From JABDBE01 sp049585795 (GTDB taxonomy: Bacteria; Acidobacteriota; Terriglobia; Terriglobales; Acidobacteriaceae): a DNA stretch of 64,000 nt. A program made the position numbers and the translations under genes. Where the stretch lies: assembly GCA_049585795.1 (NCBI GenBank), contig JBAVAQ010000021.1:1-64000 (forward strand), written 5' to 3'. The notes beneath the pieces were generated by a model. The model was not told the origin of the DNA. It worked only from the letters and a program-made list of their open reading frames with translations, and did no database searches. Below, in pieces: positions 43,456 through 54,344 of the stretch (within the stretch, counting starts at the first letter, position 1; each line of letters starts with the position of its first letter).

Positions 43456-44304
43456 TTAGAACGGAAAGCGAATCGACAAAATCGGAATGTGGTTGGTGGG
43501 GTGGAATTTCGTCGCCGCGATTTCGAATCCGCCGCCGAAAGTGAGCGAGAAACGGTTGTGAATGGGGAATCTGCCTAGCACGAGGCCCGGCGTTAGATAG
43601 ACCGATGTCTTGCCGGGGTGGCTGGTCGGGACAATCGTGCCGTTCCCGCCGTAAAAGTGATTGAAGTTGACTTCCAGTTCCGGCCAGAATTTCTTGTAGA
43701 TTTTGTACTGAACCGTGTTATTGCATGGAAGGGTGTGTCCGATGAGCGACACGTTTCCGGTGGGCAGGCTGTAGCCTAAGGTTCCTTGGACGTCGAAATT
43801 CCCGAAGCCCTTGCCGTAGGCAATAGTGGGTGTGATTACTGGACTTAGCGCGCCTTGCTGGTACTGCCCGGTGGGAAAGCTCATCTGGTAGAAGGCCGTC
43901 AAGATGTAATTTCCGTTCTCTTCGTTTTGAGCAGCGATCCGATATTTCACCAGGAACTGCCAGTCCCCGAATCCATTATTGGGAGAGTCCGGGTTGTTCA
44001 CGATGTAGGAAGGCACGGCAAGAATGACTTCGAAATTCTTGGCCGGAATGATTTCCAGACCTTTGCTTACGCCGTAGTTGTCCGTGGTGACGCCGCTATT
44101 GTGAGTCTGCCATTGAATGTCGTAGCGAAACTCTTGCTCTAGTCTGGGCGTTGTCGTGTTGTTCGGGGTAATCCAGTGCGGTTGTTCGGATTGCGTTTCG
44201 GTCACCATGTTCAGCCAGTCGCCAATAAATCCATTCTGGGCAAAAACCATGGTTGACGACAGACAGAAAACCGTTATCGCGAATAGCAGACGAGCCCTGC
44301 GCAT
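43456..44304 (-). CDS. outer-membrane beta-barrel-like protein (transporter-type), exported
   Basis: A 282-residue protein with a signal peptide (RRARLLFAITVFCLSSTMVFAQ) and a mature part of alternating amphipathic strands ending in Phe (IRFPF), as expected of an outer-membrane barrel. Related acidobacterial proteins are annotated as putative meta-pathway phenol-degradation or transporter-like. ATG 44304 is chosen because GGAGG sits just upstream; the TTG at 44316 is inside it. The genes on either side are convergent or divergent, so no operon partner is evident. Confidence 0.75.
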   Translation of the reverse strand: MRRARLLFAITVFCLSSTMVFAQNGFIGDWLNMVTETQSEQPHWITPNNTTTPRLEQEFRYDIQWQTHNSGVTTDNYGVSKGLEIIPAKNFEVILAVPSYIVNNPDSPNNGFGDWQFLVKYRIAAQNEENGNYILTAFYQMSFPTGQYQQGALSPVITPTIAYGKGFGNFDVQGTLGYSLPTGNVSLIGHTLPCNNTVQYKIYKKFWPELEVNFNHFYGGNGTIVPTSHPGKTSVYLTPGLVLGRFPIHNRFSLTFGGGFEIAATKFHPTNHIPILSIRFPF

Positions 44305-44390
44305 TCCGCCCTCCAAGGTAAGTAATTGTTTAAAAGAATCAGAAGTGTATATTAAATATGTTTATCCTGTCTAATAGTACGCAGTTATAT

Positions 44391-44418
44391 GCGCTATACA
44401 CTGGTATCCGCGCTATAC
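44391..44418. promoter_or_regulatory. direct repeats GCGCTATAC upstream of HTH-Mop regulator
   Basis: GCGCTATAC occurs at 44391-44399 and again at 44410-44418, 19 bases apart, roughly two helical turns, about 70 bases before the regulator. MerR/BldC-like proteins can bind direct repeats, so this could be its own operator. The flank is AT-rich. Confidence 0.4.
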
Positions 44419-44487
44419 TGAACAAGCAAATTTGCGGTGGGTAAGCCGAGTTGACCACTGCGGGCGTTGACGGTACGATTCGTTCCC

Positions 44488-44922
44488 ATGCAGAGGAACG
44501 GCAAATCCGGACGAAAGACGGAAGAGTTACTGAAGCTGCGGGACGCGGCTTTACAGCTGGGGATCAGCTTCCCCACCATCAAGCAATGGATTTACAAGAA
44601 GAAGATTCGCAGCGTTCGGACGGCTGGGGGCCATCACCGTATTCCGGAAAGCGAAGTGGACCGGCTGCTTTTCCGAACCAGAGGCAGAACGGAGAAGGAG
44701 CGCAAACTGGTGATCCGCCGCGTGAGTGGACGGAATCAGTTGGTCGGACGAATTGATGCGGTTCGCATCAGCGGTCTGATGGCCGAAATTGCGATTTCGA
44801 TTGGTGGCCAGCAAATCACCTCGATCATCACGTCCCGTTCCGCCCGCGAGATGCAGTTGAAGCCGGGGCAGACGGCCGCTGCTCTCATCAAGGCAACCGA
44901 GGTGATGATTCTGCGCGTTTGA
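44488..44922 (+). CDS. HTH (MerR/excisionase-like) regulator with C-terminal molybdate-binding Mop domain
   Basis: A 144-residue protein joining a MerR/BldC-type winged helix (LKLRDAALQLGISFPTIKQW, residues about 15-55, with GGHHRIPESEVDRLL) to a single TOBE/Mop domain (GRNQLVGRIDAVRISGLMAEI to the end). Mop domains bind molybdate or tungstate, so this looks like a compact substitute for ModE. The start is ATG 44488. Downstream are a molybdopterin-like secreted protein, a lone Mop protein (minus strand) and modA, which supports a molybdate-responsive role. Confidence 0.9.
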   Translation: MQRNGKSGRKTEELLKLRDAALQLGISFPTIKQWIYKKKIRSVRTAGGHHRIPESEVDRLLFRTRGRTEKERKLVIRRVSGRNQLVGRIDAVRISGLMAEIAISIGGQQITSIITSRSAREMQLKPGQTAAALIKATEVMILRV

Positions 44923-44923
44923 T

Positions 44924-45409
44924 ATGAAGCATCGACTGTTTTTTCTCGCCGCGCTGTTCGCTCTGCTGTTGCAAGCTGGGCCGGGGTTTTGTCAGCAGCT
45001 GACCGTACAAACTGAGAATGGGAAACCGACTGTTTTGACCCGGGCCGACATCGAGGCCTTGCCGCACGTCAAGGTCTCGACCAGTGCGTCCGGCGCATCT
45101 GCAACATTCGAGGGGGTCGCGCTTGAGGCCGTGCTGGAAAAAGCCGGAGTTGAGTTCGGGGCGAGTCTAAAGGGAAAACGACTGGCGTCTTGTTTGCTGG
45201 TGGAAGCGGCGGACGGCTATCACGTCGTGATTGCCCTCCCTGAACTCGACCCGGCTTTTACTGATAAGCAAGTTATTCTCGCGTTCATCAAAGACGGGAA
45301 GCCACTGGATGAAAAGGAGGGGCCATACCGGATCGTGATGCCCGACGAAAAAAGGATGGCGCGGTGGGTGAGGCAGGTGACAACGCTCAAGATCGTCGAC
45401 GTGCAGTGA
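44924..45409 (+). CDS. secreted SUOX-fold (molybdopterin-binding-like) protein
   Basis: A 161-residue exported protein: signal peptide (FFLAALFALLLQAGPGFCQ) and one domain of the oxidoreductase molybdopterin-binding (SUOX/YedY) fold, recognised from LTRADIEALPHVKV, ATFEGVALEAVLEKAG, and the ending EGPYRIVMPDEKRMARWVRQV. The Cys that ligates molybdenum in YedY/sulfite oxidase is not obviously present (only SCLLVEA carries one), so it may be a non-catalytic or lectin-like member. It starts two bases after the HTH-Mop gene and is probably in the same transcript. Confidence 0.75.
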   Translation: MKHRLFFLAALFALLLQAGPGFCQQLTVQTENGKPTVLTRADIEALPHVKVSTSASGASATFEGVALEAVLEKAGVEFGASLKGKRLASCLLVEAADGYHVVIALPELDPAFTDKQVILAFIKDGKPLDEKEGPYRIVMPDEKRMARWVRQVTTLKIVDVQ

Positions 45410-45415
45410 AGTCGA

Positions 45416-45622
45416 TCAGTCTTTCTGAATCATGACCTCGGTGGCTTTAACCACGGCGCTAACGGTGTCACCCTTCTTGAGCTTGAGTTCGTCGGCGCTG
45501 CGACGAGTGATGGCACTCTCGATGAGGTTGTCCCCGACCCGAACCACGACATGGGCCATGATATCGCCGAGCTGAATTTCTTCGATTTTTCCACGCAATT
45601 TGTTTCTGGCTGAGATTGGCAT
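45416..45622 (-). CDS. molybdenum-pterin-binding protein (Mop, TOBE domain)
   Basis: A 68-residue molbindin consisting of one Mop domain (SARNKLRGKIEEIQLGDIMAH, RVGDNLIESAITRRSADELKLKKGD). Such proteins store molybdate as a hexamer. Start ATG 45622 is chosen because the family start MxISARN lies there; the longer frame adds 35 unrelated residues. It is similar to the C terminus of the HTH-Mop regulator and lies divergently from modA. Confidence 0.92.
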   Translation of the reverse strand: MPISARNKLRGKIEEIQLGDIMAHVVVRVGDNLIESAITRRSADELKLKKGDTVSAVVKATEVMIQKD

Positions 45623-45647
45623 GCCGTCATTATAAGGGAGAGCGCAC

Positions 45648-46427
45648 ATGAACGTCCGAAGGCTGATCCGGATTGCGGTTCTACTGGTTACCTCTATTTC
45701 GCAATTGTGTGTGGCCCAGGAAATCACCGTGGCCGCGGCTGCGGACCTTCAATTTGCCATGCAGGATGTGGCCGCCCGGTTTCAGAAGGAAGCGGGAAAG
45801 ACGGTGAAGGTCACGTACGGTTCGTCGGGGAACTTTTTCCAACAGATTCAGAACGGCGCTCCGTTTGACATGTTCTTTTCGGCAAACCTGGACTACGCAA
45901 GAAAACTCGAAGCCGCTGGATTGACCGAGCCAGGAAGCTACTACCCATACGCCAAGGGCAAGATCGTGATCTGGGTCAGAAACGATTCCAAACTCGATCT
46001 GAGTTCCGGAATGCAGGCGCTTCTTGATCCATCAGTTAAGAAAATTGCGGTCGCCAACCCGCAACATGCTCCCTACGGGCAGGCGGCTGTGGCGGCATTA
46101 CAAAGCGACCAGCTCTACGAGAAAGTGAAGGACAAACTTGTACTCGGCGAAAACATTTCACAGACGGCATCATTTGTGGTTTCGGGTGCGGCCGACGTGG
46201 GCATTGTCGCCCTGTCACTGGCTTTGTCGCCGAATATGAAAGACAAGGGGCGATTCGTTGAGGTTCCCACGGGCGAGTATCCAGCGATTGAACAAGCCTG
46301 CGTTATTCTCGCTTCCTCGAAGCAAAAGGAGACAGCGCGACAGTTTCTGGCATTCGTCAAGACGCCTGCCATCGGCGATGTGCTGAGGACCTACGGTTTC
46401 GATGTGCTGGGCGGCTCGGCCAAGTGA
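45648..46427 (+). CDS. modA: molybdate ABC transporter substrate-binding protein
   Basis: A 259-residue periplasmic binding protein. After the signal peptide (ending CVAQ) come the ModA segments ITVAAAADLQFAMQDVA, GKTVKVTYGSSGNFFQQI, NGAPFDMFFSAN, VANPQHAPYGQAAVAAL, and FVVSGAADVGIVALSL. It captures molybdate (or tungstate) for the importer. modB and modC are not adjacent in the window; the next gene is a convergent membrane protein. The group regulator-SUOX-Mop-ModA is coherent for molybdate handling. Confidence 0.95.
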   Translation: MNVRRLIRIAVLLVTSISQLCVAQEITVAAAADLQFAMQDVAARFQKEAGKTVKVTYGSSGNFFQQIQNGAPFDMFFSANLDYARKLEAAGLTEPGSYYPYAKGKIVIWVRNDSKLDLSSGMQALLDPSVKKIAVANPQHAPYGQAAVAALQSDQLYEKVKDKLVLGENISQTASFVVSGAADVGIVALSLALSPNMKDKGRFVEVPTGEYPAIEQACVILASSKQKETARQFLAFVKTPAIGDVLRTYGFDVLGGSAK

Positions 46428-46457
46428 CACCCATTGTTGACGAATAATCTGTCCCCG

Positions 46458-47240
46458 TCATCGCGACCAGGTGAGTCCGCGGCCGAGCACGAAGATGAAG
46501 AGCAGGCTGGCTACGGCTGCGGTCGCAATCCAGGTTGTGCTACGTTCGATCGCCCCCGCTTGCTGCTCGCCGCTGGTTGCGTTTCGCATCATGCTCGGCA
46601 GGCTCAGCAGTCCGGCATTTGCGCCCAAAGTTGACGGCAGCGCCGAGGCTATAACGTAGAACAATCCGGCGGGATTGAGCAGGCCTCCCAACCCGGCCAG
46701 AATCCCGTCTGTGAAGTAAGGTGTCCAGCATAGGCCACGCAGACGCGAGCTTTTGTCCTGGCTACGGAAGGGATTCAGCGCGGCGGCGACCAACAGCATG
46801 GATGCGTAGTACGTAATGATGCCAAGCACGACGAGCCCGAGTTGCCACGCCCAGTGCGGTTGCAGGCCTCGGATCACCGCGGCCCAGTCGCCGAAGTTGG
46901 TGACTCCGGAAAAGAGAAAGTAGCCGGTACCAGTAAAAAGATTCCCGGCCATGGCTAGCACGAGGAAGTAGCGAGTGGTTGGGCGATAGCCCTGCGGCCG
47001 TAGCAAAAGAAGCCAGAAGATCACCGCGAAAAACAGATTAACCAGCGTGCCGTTGGCTGAGATCCAGCGCGTGTCAATATCAGATTGCAGCGCGACGGTG
47101 CTCATGGTTACGGTGCGTGCTCCGCTTAGCCATGCGGTTACGCCGTGGCCGAGACCCTCATGCAGAACGTCCTGGAGAATGCAGGCGAACGCCGAGATCG
47201 CAATCAGCGTGAGCCGGTCGTCTTTGGCGAGATCGGACAC
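46458..47240 (-). CDS. M50-like integral membrane protein with HExxxH motif
   Basis: A 260-residue protein with about seven hydrophobic helices. An M50/site-2-protease-like arrangement is suggested by DVLHEGLGHGVTAWL near residue 29 and NGTLVNLFFAVIFWLLLL further on, resembling the second M50 motif. However, the zinc motif is HEGLGH, with three residues between Glu and the second His instead of two. That may still bind metal, or may not. Substrate unknown. No partner gene is adjacent; it converges with modA. Confidence 0.75.
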   Translation of the reverse strand: MSDLAKDDRLTLIAISAFACILQDVLHEGLGHGVTAWLSGARTVTMSTVALQSDIDTRWISANGTLVNLFFAVIFWLLLLRPQGYRPTTRYFLVLAMAGNLFTGTGYFLFSGVTNFGDWAAVIRGLQPHWAWQLGLVVLGIITYYASMLLVAAALNPFRSQDKSSRLRGLCWTPYFTDGILAGLGGLLNPAGLFYVIASALPSTLGANAGLLSLPSMMRNATSGEQQAGAIERSTTWIATAAVASLLFIFVLGRGLTWSR

Positions 47241-47275
47241 GCTAACTCTTGTAACACAGCGAGACAGTATTTGCT

Positions 47276-47881
47276 TCAGGCGCGCCGGGCTTTACGCGGA
47301 CGTAACTGCGAGTAACGGAAACAGCTGGTCAGATGGTCGTTCACCATGCCGACGGCCTGCATGAAAGCGTAGCAGATCGTGGTTCCCACAAAAGAAAATC
47401 CCAGCTTCTTGAGGTCTTTGCTCATGGCATCGGACTCGGCCGTGTGGGAGGGGACCTGCTTGCCCGAGCGCCAGGAGTTCAGTCTCGGCGATCCGCCGGT
47501 AAATTGCCAGATGTAGGCGTCGAATGATCCGAAATCTTCTTGCACTTTCAGGAACGCTTTTGCATTTTGAACAGTCGAGGCAATCTTCAGGCTATTGCGG
47601 ATAATGCCTGCGTTCCTCATCAGCGTTTGCATCTTGCGGCGGTCGTAGCGGGCGATTTTTTGCGGATCGAAGTGGTCGAACGCGGCGCGATAGTTCTCGC
47701 GCTTCTTGAGGATGGTGTCCCAGCTCAAGCCGGCTTGTGCGCCTTCGAGGATAAGAAACTCGAAGAGGATGGCATCGTCATGCGTGGGGATGCCCCACTC
47801 TTCATCGTGATAGCGGATGGAGAGATCGTCGCTTGGCCAAGGGCAACGGGTCAAAGTTGAGGAATTTGAATTCATCGTCAT
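47276..47881 (-). CDS. tag: DNA-3-methyladenine glycosylase I
   Basis: A protein of about 201 residues of the Tag family, which removes 3-methyladenine from DNA. Typical motifs: RCPWPSDDLSIRYHDEEWG, FEFLILEGAQAGLSWDTIL, MRNAGIIRNSLKI, and the C-terminal CYAFMQAVGMVNDHLTSCFRY; the zinc-binding residues (Cys in RCPW, His and Cys in the C-terminal motif) are visible. ATG 47881 or 47875 is the start. It lies next to a SYLF gene on the same strand with a palindromic pair between them. Confidence 0.97.
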   Translation of the reverse strand: MTMNSNSSTLTRCPWPSDDLSIRYHDEEWGIPTHDDAILFEFLILEGAQAGLSWDTILKKRENYRAAFDHFDPQKIARYDRRKMQTLMRNAGIIRNSLKIASTVQNAKAFLKVQEDFGSFDAYIWQFTGGSPRLNSWRSGKQVPSHTAESDAMSKDLKKLGFSFVGTTICYAFMQAVGMVNDHLTSCFRYSQLRPRKARRA

Positions 47882-47882
47882 T

Positions 47883-47922
47883 CGTCGAGCTGCGCTCGAC
47901 GTGGACGGGTCAAAGACCCGTC
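47883..47922. repeat. two adjacent hairpins between tag and SYLF gene
   Basis: CGTCGAGC/GCTCGACG (47883-47901) and GACGGGTC/GACCCGTC (47904-47922), each perfect with a three-base loop, sit just upstream of tag and after the SYLF stop. The first is related to the GTCGAGC palindrome at 39419-39435. Confidence 0.75.
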
Positions 47923-47948
47923 CCCACACAGGTGATTCCACACATTGG

Positions 47949-48659
47949 TTACTTCAGCGACTTCGGGTCGGAACGGTTCTTGGGCGACTTCTGGTTCAAC
48001 AGCGCAATCAGTTCCGACGCACAAGCGGGAGCTTTCACCTTTCCCTCGCGAATGATGTCCCTCGCACTGACCTCCTTTCCGTAGAGCTTTTCGTTGGCGC
48101 TGCCATCCGAGCGCAGGGTCGAACCTTCGAGTGAGACCCCGGCGAACAATCCCTTATTACGCGAGTAGGAGAGGATCTCGGCGGTCATGACGATATCGGT
48201 CGCCCCCTCGGCAGTGCGCCCTTTGGGGCCGGCTGCGGCAGATGCGTCGGCTCCCAGTTTTACTTTGCTCTTCAGCAACGAACGCGCTCCCGCCGGGTTC
48301 ATAACCAGGAGAACGAAGTCCGTAGCCTGGCCTCCAATCTGGAAGCCAAAGCTGCCGCCTTCCAAGGCATACATGGCGGGTGGTCCCCAAGGTCCGGTGT
48401 AGGAGATTCCACTGCGGCAAATCATGACTCCGCGGCCATAGCTGGCGCCGACGACAAACGCGGCTTTTTTGACGGAGGGTAAAACGACGACGCATTCGGC
48501 TTTATCGAGCAAGTCCTGAGGAATGTCCTCAGGGACGTTGAGGATTTCCTTCAGAACATGGCCGGCATTCTCGCACCGGTCCACTTCGGTGCTGTCGTCG
48601 GCGGCAAAGGCGGGCAGCATAAGGGCGCACACGAGGAACGTGGTGAGCAGGTGTTTCAT
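47949..48659 (-). CDS. SYLF/YSC84-domain lipid-binding protein, exported
   Basis: A 236-residue protein with a signal peptide (MKHLLTTFLVCALMLPAFAA). The SYLF domain follows with DLLDKAECVVVLPSVKKAAFVVGASYGRGVMICR, the GGSFGFQIGGQATDFVLLVMN block and KGLFAGVSLEGSTL. SYLF domains bind phosphoinositides in eukaryotes; the bacterial periplasmic forms are uncharacterised but very common in Acidobacteriota. It is followed on the same strand by tag. Confidence 0.95.
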   Translation of the reverse strand: MKHLLTTFLVCALMLPAFAADDSTEVDRCENAGHVLKEILNVPEDIPQDLLDKAECVVVLPSVKKAAFVVGASYGRGVMICRSGISYTGPWGPPAMYALEGGSFGFQIGGQATDFVLLVMNPAGARSLLKSKVKLGADASAAAGPKGRTAEGATDIVMTAEILSYSRNKGLFAGVSLEGSTLRSDGSANEKLYGKEVSARDIIREGKVKAPACASELIALLNQKSPKNRSDPKSLK

Positions 48660-48931
48660 GGAATCTCCTTTTGGGTAGCCGGGCTATTTTACCCTGTGAT
48701 GGAGTGGCTTGCGGAAGGTGCTTCCAGGTATCTCGGCCGTCACTTAAGTTGAGCAGGCCCCTGACCCATTGAGTGCTCCTTTTGTAACTTGGCATTTGGT
48801 AGAGTGTCTCCTAGAGTTCTAATGAGTAAAAGCAGCTTCTGGCGGGTACTTCGGCCCATGGCGTGCATACAATAAGTTGGGAAAAACGGGCCGGATAGAA
48901 GGCTAAGGTCGTAATCAGGACTGGATGTGGA

Positions 48932-49921
48932 ATGAAGTACACGGGAAAGTATTTTTTGCTTGCGGGATTGTTTGTGGCGGTGGCTGCATTGTCGCTGCCG
49001 GCGCAGGTGAATTATCTCGCGCCCAGCAACGCGTTGCTTTCAGCGCCCCCTCCCAGTTCGGATTCCGGCCAGCCTGATGAGTCCGTTCTCACCATCAAGA
49101 AGCGAGTCGATGAAGTCAACGTATTGTTCATTGCGACCGACAAGCACGGCAAGTTCGTGCGCAACCTGGATCAGAAGGACTTCGCGATTTTGGACGATCA
49201 CAAGCCGCCGCAATCCATCGTGAATTTCCGCCGCGAGACCGACCTGCCGATCGAACTGGGACTCCTGATCGATACCAGCGGATCGGTGCGCGGGCGTTTC
49301 GACTTCGAACAGGATGCAGCGGTCACTTTTCTGCGAAACACCGTGCGCCCGAATTTTGATAAGGCCTTTGTTGTGGGTTTCAACGGGCAAAGCAAAATGA
49401 TGCAGAACTTCACCGATAATGCCGCCTTGCTCTCGGCTGCCGTGCACGGTTTACAAGACGGCGGTGGAACAGCACTGTACGACGCCATCTATCGGGCGTG
49501 CCACGACAATTTGATCAAGGATCGCGAAGACCATCCGTCGCGTCGGGCTATCGTCGTAGTGAGTGATGGCGAGGATAACCAGAGTGACCACAGTGAGGCG
49601 CAGGCTATCGAAATGGCGCAGCGGGCGGAAGTAATCATCTACGCCATTTCAACCGACGATAGTGGTCTGGTGCTGCGTGGCGACAAAGTTCTGCAACGCA
49701 TTGCGGGCGCCACCGGCGGCCGCGCATTCTTCCCCTTCAAAATGAAGGACATCAAGAGCTCGTTTGCGGCCATCGAAGACGAACTGCGGAGCCAATACAT
49801 CATTTCGTACCATCCCGCGGATTTCGAGGCGGATGGGCGCTATCGCCCCATCGAAATAACCTCCATCAAGAAGCATCTTCAGGTGCGTTCCCGCAAGGGC
49901 TACTATGCCCCCCGCCAGTGA
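48932..49921 (+). CDS. VWFA-related (acidobacterial-type) secreted protein
   Basis: A 329-residue exported protein of the VWFA-related acidobacterial type (TIGR03436). After the signal peptide comes an N-terminal beta domain (VNVLFIATDKHGKFVRNLDQKDFAILDD), then a von Willebrand factor A domain with the MIDAS motif DTSGS (LLIDTSGSVRG), GGGTALYDAIYRA and VVVSDGEDNQSDHS. It probably binds divalent cations and partner proteins at the cell surface. Length and arrangement are typical. It stands alone downstream of a 270-base gap. Confidence 0.96.
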   Translation: MKYTGKYFLLAGLFVAVAALSLPAQVNYLAPSNALLSAPPPSSDSGQPDESVLTIKKRVDEVNVLFIATDKHGKFVRNLDQKDFAILDDHKPPQSIVNFRRETDLPIELGLLIDTSGSVRGRFDFEQDAAVTFLRNTVRPNFDKAFVVGFNGQSKMMQNFTDNAALLSAAVHGLQDGGGTALYDAIYRACHDNLIKDREDHPSRRAIVVVSDGEDNQSDHSEAQAIEMAQRAEVIIYAISTDDSGLVLRGDKVLQRIAGATGGRAFFPFKMKDIKSSFAAIEDELRSQYIISYHPADFEADGRYRPIEITSIKKHLQVRSRKGYYAPRQ

Positions 49922-49931
49922 GCAGCGGGCG

Positions 49932-49960
49932 GTAGAGACGTAGCCCAGCTATGTCTCTAC
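49932..49960. repeat. palindromic element, GTAGAGACGTAGC family, distant copy
   Basis: GTAGAGACGTAGC (49932-49944) and GCTATGTCTCTAC (49948-49960) pair around CCA with one G-T(U) pair. Eleven bases after the VWFA gene stop. Same family as the tRNA/tuf region copies, 42 kb away. Confidence 0.8.
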
Positions 49961-50054
49961 AATCTGGGCGCAAACCCGGCCAGACAGTGCTACAATTTGC
50001 TTCTGGAGCGGGTTTGTACGAATTTCCGCAAGACCGGGCGCCGCACGCGTTCTC

Positions 50055-50933
50055 ATGGCAGGTGGAGCGTTGAAGCCGAAGTCTTTGATCTTGGTCAGCC
50101 TCGCGTGTTTGTTGTTGGTCGGCTCTGGCTATGCCAAGCGACGGCGAACCACCAGCCCGCCACCGACCGAAGCTCAGGCTCCGACTCAACCGTCACCCCC
50201 ACCGACGCTGGCCGAGCTGCCCGCAACGCCTCCTCAAGTTTCATTTCACGGCGGCCAATTAACCATTTCGGCCCAGAATTCCACCCTGGGCGACATCTTG
50301 AAAGCGGTTCGGGTGCAAACGGGTGCGACCATCGACCTGCCCGGTACGGCACCCGAGCGGGTGGTGGGACATTTCGGTCCGGCCGCCCCTCGCGATGTAC
50401 TGGCGTCGCTGCTTAACGGTTCGCACTTCAATTATGTTCTTCTGGGGTCACCGACCGACTCAACCGCCCTTGATCGCGTGATTCTGATGGCCAAGTCCGG
50501 CGCTCCGGCCGACAACAATCCGCCGCCATCCACACAGCAGGCGGCTGGCGGCAATCCGAACTTTGCCCGACCGATGTTGCCCATGGCTGCTCCTGGCGGG
50601 AACACCGTGGTCGCGGAAGGGGAGGATGCTCAGGACGACACGACGGATGATTCCGCCGATACAACCGAGGATGATCAGGCAGACGATCAGACCGACCAGA
50701 CTGACCAAACCGGCCAAGGCGACGATCAGGCCGCTGCCGACGATCAGCAACAACAAGACGGGCAGCAGAACGTCAAAACGCCTGAGCAACTCTTGCAGGA
50801 ACTGCAGCAACGGCAGCAGCAGCTTCAACAACAGGGAATTCAGCCGGGGGTGCCGCCGGGAATGCGACCGTTCCCGGCGGGCGCTGTCCCGGTCCAGCCG
50901 GGTTCTACCGATCCTGTTCAGCCGCACAACTAG
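50055..50933 (+). CDS. secreted protein with STN-like domain and disordered Asp/Gln-rich tail
   Basis: A 292-residue exported protein: signal peptide (LILVSLACLLLVGSGYA), a proline/threonine-rich linker, an STN/secretin-like beta-alpha-beta domain (about residues 60-150, TISAQNSTLGDILKAVRVQTGA, APRDVLASLLNG), and a low-complexity C-terminal region. The latter alternates acidic Asp-Asp-Gln and Gln-rich stretches (about residues 195-265) and ends in a Pro/Gly-rich segment. STN domains occur in FecA/secretin-type envelope complexes; this one lacks a pore. The function is unknown; the tail is likely extended and flexible. Confidence 0.8.
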   Translation: MAGGALKPKSLILVSLACLLLVGSGYAKRRRTTSPPPTEAQAPTQPSPPPTLAELPATPPQVSFHGGQLTISAQNSTLGDILKAVRVQTGATIDLPGTAPERVVGHFGPAAPRDVLASLLNGSHFNYVLLGSPTDSTALDRVILMAKSGAPADNNPPPSTQQAAGGNPNFARPMLPMAAPGGNTVVAEGEDAQDDTTDDSADTTEDDQADDQTDQTDQTGQGDDQAAADDQQQQDGQQNVKTPEQLLQELQQRQQQLQQQGIQPGVPPGMRPFPAGAVPVQPGSTDPVQPHN

Positions 50934-51003
50934 CTAGGCAGTTTAAACTTATCCTGGTGGCCGCGCTAAAGCCTGTCCAGGCTTAGCACGCGGGGCAGGT
51001 AGG

Positions 51004-51195
51004 CTAGCGCCCGCCGGCGTGGGCGGCCCGAGCTTGGCTCTGGGCAAGCAAAGGTTTTTCAGAAAGGTGTTGCCGGGATTGGTTTGCGAAGGTGCGAAGA
51101 ATTCCGATGACAGCTGCGTAGGCGGATAGAATTCCAATTGCCAGCACACTCACCACAGTCAAACAGAGAATGCCAACACTCAATAAACCGCCCAC
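51004..51195 (-). CDS. small membrane protein (putative)
   Basis: A 63-residue frame from GTG 51195 with AAGGCAGGG just upstream. One long hydrophobic helix (GGLLSVGILCLTVVSVLAIGI, residues about 3-32) is followed by a charged C-terminal part. It is in the gap before uvrA and has no recognisable family. A chance frame is possible, but the ribosome site and the regular hydrophobic pattern support a real protein. Confidence 0.45.
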   Translation of the reverse strand: MGGLLSVGILCLTVVSVLAIGILSAYAAVIGILRTFANQSRQHLSEKPLLAQSQARAAHAGGR

Positions 51196-51382
51196 GTTCC
51201 CTGCCTTCTAAACAATTGCCGCTCACCGCTGATGTCGCCGCTCCCTGAATCTACCTGCGTTGACGCTTGCCACTGTTTGCAAATAAGATACGTGAGTAGA
51301 GCTGCGCACCTCCACTTTCCAACATCTCTGGGGACCCGTCCACATTACGGAAGGTCACTGAAGGGTATTACTTTCGCGGTTT

Positions 51383-54193
<2,811 letters not shown>

Positions 54194-54344
54194 CCTGTTT
54201 CGGTGATGTTCGCCGCGTGCTCTGCGAGGTTTCTCCGCGGCCTCTGCGATTAAAGGCTCGGTCCGGAGAACTCCTGGGCGGCCGTCGGCATAGCTTTTCT
54301 TTTTCGTGTAAATTCAAAATGTCTCAGCGGAAATTCTGAATCGC

